Below, one piece after another: positions 57,756 through 64,000 of a DNA stretch of 64,000 bases. How positions within the stretch are numbered: the first letter of the stretch is position 1; each line of letters starts with the position of its first letter. The stretch spans positions 10,726,001-10,790,000 of the forward strand of contig NC_016133.3 in the NCBI RefSeq assembly GCF_000005505.3, given 5' to 3'. The notes below the pieces were generated by a model. It made no database searches. It was not told the DNA's origin and saw only the letters and a program-made list of their open reading frames with translations. The stretch is from Brachypodium distachyon (lineage: Eukaryota; Streptophyta; Magnoliopsida; Poales; Poaceae). The translations under genes and the position numbers were made by a program.

Positions 57756-58642
57756 GCGGAATGATGTGCTAGAAGTGCGCGCTAGTCAAAGAACACATGC
57801 ACGCATGTTTTTACCCAGGTTCGGGCCACCCGGAGGTGTAAATACCTACGTCCTGCTTGTCTGAGCTGGTATTGATTGCAGATCAAGTGTTTACACCTTG
57901 CTGGGGGAAGGTCCCCGGGCTCTCTCTCTCTCTCTTCCCTTGCGTACACTACCTACTACCTAGAGCTAACCAAACTTGCGAACGTGGAGCCTTTGATCGG
58001 AACTGGAACCCACCGGAACCCCAACCGAGTAGAACTTGAACCCTTTTACCGCTGGCGGGGGTTCTCGTTTTATACTCAAGGGGATGCCACAGGTGCCACG
58101 GTGCATGGGCTACAAATGTCGAGTGGAGAGGCATACAGCTCTCCCTCGGTGAGCTAGTGGCGCGCATGGACGCCACCTCCGCCGCTAGGGGTCTAAAACC
58201 CTAGAGTAGCATTGGACAGCCACTGTTCACTTGACTTGGACGGGTAACGCCCCTCCTGTCGGCTCATTTAATGAGCCGTGCGCCTTACTTCTTGCCCCGG
58301 TGGGGCCACGCACCCCACACCCGCCGCGCGCCCGCGTGGCATTGTTGATCTGCTCACTGGGCCCCACCCTTGAGGCGGGGGCATGCGCCCGGGAACCCCC
58401 TGTCCCGCCAAGTCGCTCCCCGGGAAGCGCTCGGGCCCACGCACCCGGGAATCTCCCCCCAGGAAGCGGTTTCCCGGGAGGTGCCCAGGCGGGAATATTC
58501 CTCGAAGCCCCGCTAGCCCTTCCGGGCTGGTAGCTTGCCGGGCTGCTCGTAGCCGCTCCCCGGGATGGAACCTTCCCGAGAACTCGGGGACGGGGCCCAC
58601 GCGTCGCGCAGCGGTGGTCCCCCGGGTGCCATTGGTGCGACA
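57756..58642 (-). mobile_element. G4 5' LTR
   Basis: This is the second copy of the G4 LTR. On the minus strand it begins TGTCGCACCAATGGCACC and ends at CTAGCACATCATTCCGC. It carries about 30 extra bases (TCGGCTCATTTAATGAGCCG near 58260) that the left copy lacks; the insert contains a short palindrome. Confidence 0.85.
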
Positions 58643-59169
58643 AAAGCCTCGATATATTCTGACACAGTCCTGTTCCCTTGCCTCAGTTTGTAGAATTCCC
58701 TCTTCTTTAAGCTCAGTACGCCCGCAGAGATGTGGTTGGTGTGGAAGGAATCTTGGAACATTTACCATGTGACCTCTTCCATGGGAGTGGTGATTTGGTA
58801 GGTCTCCCACCAAGCTGCGGCGGGTCCTTCAAGTAGGTGAGCAGCAAACTTCACCTTGTCAACTTCAGTGCAGCCCACTGTTACTAGGCATTTGCTCACG
58901 GAACGGAGCCAATCATCAGCCACAATTGGTTCCGAGGAGCTGGTGAAGGTAGGTGGACGCAACCTCAGAAATCTGGTTAACATGTCCACTTGAGGTGGTG
59001 GGTTGGGGTGCTGGTTGTTGGGGTTGTTGTTGTTGTTGTTCATCTGTTGGGTCAAAGCTTGTAGGATTTGGGTATGAGCGGCCAGCAGTTGCTGCATGGC
59101 GGTAGCGTTGTTGTCCTATCCCTCCTCGTTATTGTCGGCACCGCGGCGGGTATCGCGTCTCGGTGGCAT
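58643..59169 (-). pseudogene. G3 gag, N-terminal part
   Basis: Gag starts MPPRRDTRRGAD at 59169 and has a TAG near 59117. It continues MQQLLAAHTQILQALTQQMN, an Asn-rich run and PPPQVDMLTRFLRLRPPTF. Then follow AAAWWETYQITTPMEEVTW and a TAA near 58762 (Glu in G1), then KKREFYKLRQGNRTVSEYI, ending at EAF where G4 begins. It is the same gag as in G1 without the G1 stop after PPP. Confidence 0.85.
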
Positions 59170-59504
59170 CTGTTTTGGGACAGCATAGATGAGGACAAAA
59201 GATGGACAGGGTCTAAGAGAAAACTAAGCCCCACAAAACAGGCAATACAACAATACAAGCAACAGGCATATCACAAGTATAGCAAATCAATCATGAACAA
59301 GTTAAATATAACAAGCAAAAGCATTCACTAAGATTTTAACATCCAAAACAAATAGTTCACAAGGTGTACCAGCCTAAAACACAAGTAAAGAGTTGCAAGC
59401 GAACACACGGATCTACATTACCATACCACAACGACGGCATGGTCAATGACTAACACGATAACGAATATAATAAGATAAATAGTTCGGCGGGCTCCAAGAT
59501 GAAA
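59170..59504 (-). other. G3 spacer between the extra ORF and gag
   Basis: This 335-bp AT-rich non-coding spacer ends GCTGTCCCAAAACAG directly before the gag ATG, as in G1. It could be an intron end or an internal ribosome-access region for gag. Confidence 0.5.
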
Positions 59505-60371
59505 CTAAGGAAGTGAAAAGAAGTTGGCATCTCCGGAGGCCTTCGCCCTGGAACGGGTGTTGGTGGCAGGAGTGTTCATCTGCTGCGCCTCCTGAGGCTC
59601 CTCCTCCTGTGGCTCCATTTCCTCGTCCTGAGGGGGTGGTGGAGCTTGTGCTGGTGCAGGGGCAGGTGCAGGTGTGGTTGCTGGTGCAGGGTTGGCGTTG
59701 TTGACCTGGGCTTGGAGCTGATCATACTGGAGCTGCAGGAGATCTTTCTCGTACATAATCTGCTCCATGATCTCGAGCATGTTCAGGATGACATCTCTCC
59801 TGCGGTTCACCTCGGTTGTCTTTAGCGCCAGTTGTCCTTGGAGTATCCCCACCTGGTCTTCAGCTATGTCCGCTCGGGTCATCTCGTTGTAGAGACTCTT
59901 CCCCATGTCCACCATGTTCTGCTCCAGAGCTTGAAACTGAACATCTTCCATGTGCGGGTCCTCGCCTAGGACTTCCGGTCCCACGGCATTCCCGCCAACC
60001 ACTCGCCTTCCGAAGCTACGGAAGACGGAGTCCGGAGACAGTTCATCGTGGTACGCCTCGCACACACAAGCTATCACATGTTGCATGGCGAATTGGAGTC
60101 CCAGCTTGTAGTCAGGGTAGCGCACGGAGTAGGTGATGTCCGGCGTCAATGGAACGACAGCCCGCCCTTTGATCTCAGTGTAGATCTCCCAACGGCGTGC
60201 TCCTCCTTGAGATCCCACCGGCTCAGCACGTCCTCGGAAGCAGGGTGCTGCCAGGTTTAGCGTCTTGCACAGAGAGGCCAGCTGTCTCCCAAACGGGATG
60301 TCATCGTCAACTATTGGGTAGTGGACGTGAGTGTAGGGGGGTTCGTCTCCGAAGTTTGGTTGGCCGTTCAT
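59505..60371 (-). CDS. G3 additional ORF upstream of gag, unknown protein, intact
   Basis: This uninterrupted 288-codon frame lies in sense between the 5' LTR and gag. Residues 1-123 form a compact domain (PPYTHVHYPIVDDD; FRGRAEPVG; RWEIYTEIKGR; GLQFAMQHVIACVCEAYHDE; FRSFGRR). Residues about 139-224 are helical and Leu/Met/Gln-rich, likely a coiled coil. Residues 227-247 are Pro/Ala-rich, 248-262 acidic (DEEMEPQEEEPQE), and the tail has TNTRSRAKA. No known catalytic motif is seen and I do not recognise the family. A decayed homologue with the same domain order lies in G2 (46572-47457), while G1 has none. The ATG directly follows CTTGTAG. Extra ORFs upstream of gag are known in some plant gypsy lineages, such as Tat/Ogre. 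Confidence 0.8.
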   Translation of the reverse strand: MNGQPNFGDEPPYTHVHYPIVDDDIPFGRQLASLCKTLNLAAPCFRGRAEPVGSQGGARRWEIYTEIKGRAVVPLTPDITYSVRYPDYKLGLQFAMQHVIACVCEAYHDELSPDSVFRSFGRRVVGGNAVGPEVLGEDPHMEDVQFQALEQNMVDMGKSLYNEMTRADIAEDQVGILQGQLALKTTEVNRRRDVILNMLEIMEQIMYEKDLLQLQYDQLQAQVNNANPAPATTPAPAPAPAQAPPPPQDEEMEPQEEEPQEAQQMNTPATNTRSRAKASGDANFFSLP

Positions 60372-60728
60372 CTACAAGATTTATGGTGGAAGGAAAGAAT
60401 CAGTCACATGATCAAGTGGGTAAATGCATAATTGTAACAATGACAAAATGGGGTGTATATTATGCAATATGTCGAATAAATGTAATGGTGGAAGCATGAC
60501 GGTGTAGTATGAGATGTATATAAATGCATATAAAATCTGAGGGTGCAAGTGGATGAAGTAAAACACAAGTGGTACATATGCATTGAATGAAGGTATGATT
60601 TGCAGGTGTATATGAATACGAATGTAACTCAATATGCAAATTTAAAGTGGTATGAAATGCATAGAACAATCCTATGGTCTCTTTTGGTCTAATCCATGCT
60701 AGGGTCACGTTCCTATAGACAACACAAT
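60372..60728 (-). other. G3 untranslated leader
   Basis: This AT-rich leader lies between the primer site and the extra ORF. It holds short runs such as GTGGTATGAAATGCATA. No long frame of note is present. Confidence 0.5.
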
Positions 60729-60740
60729 GCTCTGATACCA
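60729..60740 (-). other. G3 primer-binding site
   Basis: On the minus strand the sequence is TGGTATCAGAGC, two bases from the LTR end. It is the initiator tRNA-Met site. Confidence 0.9.
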
Positions 60741-60742
60741 TC

Positions 60743-63700
60743 TGAAGCGACCGTCCCCGTACATGGGTTCGATCTCTGTGCTTTAGCGCTAGTCCCTGGA
60801 TCGACTCACTAGCACACACAGTTTCAAGATGTAATATCATAGAACAAAGGTCTCAATATTACAACGTATCATCCAGAAATTTAAAAGTACTTACAACTCG
60901 CATAACCCTACGGGTTAGCTGGAAATAAAGCAACTATTTAGCAACGGAAAGCGAAAGATACAAGGGCACATCAACACCACGGTGAGAGCGTGTTGGAATA
61001 TAGACCCGTAACCCAAACAAGCAGAACGTACTCTTATTCTTCGTCGGAACTTCCTGCATCATTAAACGATGCAGCCACTAGGGTCAATATATTGAATGTA
61101 TTGGCAAGATTCACCAGGAATTATATCAGAACCTAAAGTATATGCATAATGTGACAAAGTGGGGCTCAAGGCTATTTGCTTAAAAGCTTAGTTATTTAAT
61201 CCTAACTTTTAAACAAATAGATTTTATCACTATTGGACATGGGGTAGACACACCCATGCTCCTATTAAACTAAGGACATTGAGTAGACACATCAATGCTC
61301 CTAAACCCAAGTTCAAACCATTCATTTTATTAAGAAGTTAGAATGAGTGAGACTTTCCTTATAGCTCCACATCTAGTTGCTGAAATTGTCCATTGCCGGG
61401 GACACGGCTAAGTACTTAGTTTTGACGCTCTCGAGAGTTTGTACACATTCCCCACAAGAAACCGACGGGTTAATCCCTTGCTGTCCTCAGGGTAGAGTAG
61501 CAACGGCATCGATTACGAGATTTTCAGAGGTAATTCCTAAACCACGAGAGAATCACGCTCCCCCTACACATTCTACCTCAGTACAATTTCTCGGGTCTAG
61601 GTTCATACAACGTACTCTTGGTCGCCAGAGCCCATGTAGCATTCTGGTTGTACTGGAAGCTGCTAAGTAGGAAACTAATCCAGTCTCGGTTACCCCGGGT
61701 GGCATTCCACATTTGCAACGTAGGCACTCCCCGAATCCACGGGAGAGACGTCCATGGATGATCCATTCCCGAATCCACGGGAACTCGACTCAGAGGGACC
61801 CATTGAAATGGACCTGACACCGCTAATCCTCAAAATCCTCAAAGCAGCCCACCCAGAATGGTTCATTGAATTTATTGTTTTGCCTTACATCTAACAAAAC
61901 ATTTCATATATCCAAAGGCATAACAATCTCATAATGTAGTAATTTCCCCCACGATACTACCATAGCCTAGCATTCAACTACAATCGATGGCAAATTGGTG
62001 GCAAGGTAATGGCGAGGGTAAACTATACTACCTGGGATTTATAACTAGCATAGATACAATTAATATTCCTAATGCAACTAATAAAACAACTAGTGCATAG
62101 TAAAATATTTAGGAGAATGATCAAAGTGAACTTGCCTTGTCCAGAGTTGTCGTGGTTATCATACTCTTCGCAACAACAGGGATTACACTCCTCACAATCT
62201 AAAATAAAAGGAAGCATACACACAATAAACACAACATTCAATACAAAAACATGCGATGATGCATATGCCATGATGATGCACACTTGCTTACTTCTAATTG
62301 CAACAGGTTTTGTTTCTGTTTTGGAAAGCTTCTCAAAAGATCTGGACAGGGTATACAATAATAAAAGAGGTAATTAATATGCATGAACAAGGATAGGTTT
62401 TTATTAAGAGATTATATGGTTTTTGCAAACATAGAGCAAGATTTACACTTGTATGCCATTATCATTACAAAATAATTTCTCTTCTGGTCCTAATGGATAA
62501 AGAACATGCTCGAATAATTTTCTAGCAAGTCAACATGCTCAAAACCATTTTGAAATAATTCATTTGAAATTTAAACCATATTCAAGCATTCTGTAATTTG
62601 CTTCTGTCAAAGTTGTTCAAAATTGAAATTGGTCTGTGCCAAAATATTCTACAAGTTGTGACAATTCCGGAAAGGTGCGGATCATAATTTTTGGACAAAT
62701 GGTTTAAACGTTATGAGGGTTTGAAGTTACAGGGGCTTTTCTGGAAAAGTGCAATTTTAATTTTGGCCGAAAAAAATTAAAATTGCTTTGCCACGTGGCG
62801 TGACGGGATAGGCCCGAAGGGTTTACCGGGCGGCTGCGCGGGAGGCTGGAGTAGAAGGGGATGGCGGCGCGGCGGCGGCGGGCGGCGCGGTCGGTTCGGG
62901 GCGGAGATGGCTCGGGCGGAGCGGTCGGGGCGGAGCAGCTCGGGCGGCTCAGGACGGACGGAGTGGGCGGCGGCCGGTGGTGAGCACGGGCGGAGCTGCG
63001 GTCGTCCACGCAGAGAAATACCCGCGTCAAAAGTTTCCGAAAGGAGAGAGGAATAAGGGGGGGGGGTCGATGCGGCGGAAGGCTCACTGGAGTGGCGGCG
63101 GCGGCGCAAAATTGGCGGCGGCAGAGAGCTCTTCCGGCGAGAAATTACTTTCTAACTGAGGCGCAATCGGGCGTGAGGTTTGGGGGAAGTGGAGGAGAAA
63201 AACGAGGGATTCGGGATGACGCGCAAGGATTTGGAGATTGGGGTCGTGGGCGAGCGGAACTCGGAGTAGAGTCGTTGGGCGTCGTGGACTCAGGCTCGAG
63301 CAGAGAAATCGGACGAAGGTTGAAGAAGGGCGTGGGGCCCACCTGGCAGTGGCCGAGCGCGCGGGGCAGGCCGGTCGGGCGGTCTGGTTCGGCCGGTTTT
63401 CCCCTTTTTTTCTTTCTATTTTCTGTTTTTGAACTCCAAATTTGATTCAAGGCTCCAAATCACTCCAAATAAATTGCAACAAAATTTGTAAAATCATATT
63501 TTCATATGATCTAACTTTTGGGACAAGAATTTCTTCAAAATAAAATATTTAAAAATACCTTTGCATATAAAATGGCTTTTAGGGCCTTTTAGGCTAACAA
63601 AATAAATTATTTCTTTAAAATAATTTCAAAAGCAAATCTATGGGATAGCTTTATATAAGCATTAAATCCCTTTTTGTGCCAATACCCTCATGGGCTAAAA

Positions 63701-63873
63701 CACAAATTAATCAAAAGCAAGAACAAAGACCAAAATCTAATAAAAGTACTTTTGTTAAGGGTTTTCCGGGTTGATTTTTTTTCCAGGGTTTTCAAGTGTG
63801 ATCAAATGCAAAGGTGACATGATGCTTATGATATGCAATGCATATGAAGGGTTTTGAAAATTGGGATGTTACA
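60743..63873 (-). mobile_element. G3 5' LTR, full length
   Basis: The 3131-bp LTR reads TGAAGCGACC ... GGGATGTTACA on the plus strand. It has a GC-rich block at 62.8-63.4 kb and a CGGTCTGGTTCGGCCGG region near 63379. The Cys-rich block is at 62136-62198 and TATATAAGC lies near 63652. It ends at 63873 and is followed by GCCC and the rest of the copia B gag. Confidence 0.92.
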
Positions 63874-63877
63874 GCCC

Positions 63878-64000
63878 AATGAGACTGTTTCTTCACTCTA
63901 CGATCGCATGAGCACCATCGTGAAGGAGCTGAATACTCTTGATGATCACAATATCACTGACGTGATGCAAAACAGAAGGTTTCTTCGAGCTCTCCCCATG
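63878..64000 (+). CDS. Copia B gag, continuation after the G3 insertion
   Basis: The frame AATGAGACTGTTTCTTCA onward encodes NETVSSLYDRMSTIVKELNT and then MQNRRFLRALP, the second half of a UBN2-type gag domain. With the insertion and one GCCC copy left out, it continues the LMLEP end at 40822 without loss or gain of a base. The window ends inside the gene. Confidence 0.85.

Larger units (their letters stand above)
51531..58642 (-). mobile_element. Element G4, non-autonomous Tat/RIRE2-like LTR retrotransposon
   Basis: Two direct repeats (51531-52385 and 57756-58642) bound a 5.4-kb GC-rich interior. On the minus strand the interior holds a gag-like start fused to an integrase end. On the plus strand, next to the 3' LTR, there is an antisense ORF of the Transposase_28 type. 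This layout is that of Tat-lineage elements with most of pol lost, comparable in principle to the RIRE2/Dasheng relationship in rice. The flanks in G3 (gag on the right, RT on the left) do not form a simple target duplication; the gag end and protease of G3 are missing. Confidence 0.78.
40823..63873 (-). mobile_element. Gypsy element G3, chromovirus, with nested L2, G2 and G4
   Basis: G3 is a 23-kb unit inserted in the copia B gag, flanked by GCCC (40819-40822 and 63874-63877). If the terminal A is shared, AGCCC can be read on both sides. It is minus-oriented: 5' LTR 63873-60743, primer site, extra ORF, gag, [G4 replaces gag end and protease], RT, [L2 with G2 inside], chromodomain end, polypurine tract, 3' LTR 42838-40823. 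It is the same family as G1 but also has an ORF upstream of gag. Confidence 0.88.

Noticed and set aside
51531..58642. Reading G4's repeats as a segmental duplication rather than LTRs
   Set aside because: The repeats sit at the ends of an interior with gag/integrase wording and a polypurine tract next to the left copy, in the correct orientation for LTRs.
1..64000. CRISPR arrays, operons, rRNA or tRNA genes
   Set aside because: No regularly spaced identical repeats of CRISPR form, no clover-leaf tRNA sequence and no rRNA motifs were seen. tRNA-like words occur only as retroelement primer sites.

Overview
The window is nuclear DNA from a grass (Poaceae), most likely a large, repeat-rich genome of Triticeae type. 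The evidence is one intron-rich host gene, Stowaway MITEs with CTCCCTCCG-type ends, a Tourist-like MITE, Helitron ends, and about 40 kb of nested Ty3/gypsy and Ty1/copia elements with long GC-rich LTRs. There are no bacterial features. Species and family names are inferred from sequence hallmarks only.

The only host gene I can support is on the minus strand at 3044-21136. It is a 16-exon gene for eRF3, the GTPase partner of eRF1 in translation termination. All exons join in frame with GT-AG introns and give 542 residues with a complete G1-G5 GTPase set. A telo-box and TGGGCT (site II-like) motifs lie upstream of the ATG. Its introns hold several elements: a decayed hAT transposase gene (intron 6), a complete non-autonomous Helitron and MITEs (intron 3), and a Stowaway (intron 13). 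Another Helitron 3' end lies downstream of the gene at 2451.

From 21.5 kb to the right end, everything recognisable is transposable element. In order: a MITE; a LINE fragment; the 3' end of copia element A (minus), with its accessory ORF and LTR; gypsy G1 (plus, Tekay/Del-like chromovirus), inserted in A, with a solo LTR of its own family inside its 5' LTR (TSD TTATC); a rearranged junction; then copia element B (plus). B's gag is split at 40822 and resumes in frame at 63878. The insert is G3 (minus, same chromovirus family, 23 kb). G3 in turn contains LTR L2 (plus), which is split by truncated element G2 (minus). G3 also contains G4, a non-autonomous Tat/RIRE2-like element (minus) with a fused gag-integrase ORF and an antisense accessory ORF.

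The best candidates for undescribed biology are in the chromovirus family. First, G2 and G3 carry the same additional protein gene between the 5' LTR and gag, which G1 lacks. Second, all seven LTR copies long enough to show it contain a 60 or 63 bp Cys-rich block bounded by AG and by a GC-type splice donor (AG|GCAAGT). Third, the ATGs of gag and of the extra ORF directly follow an AG with acceptor-like context. Together these suggest a spliced leader arrangement, which is an inference.
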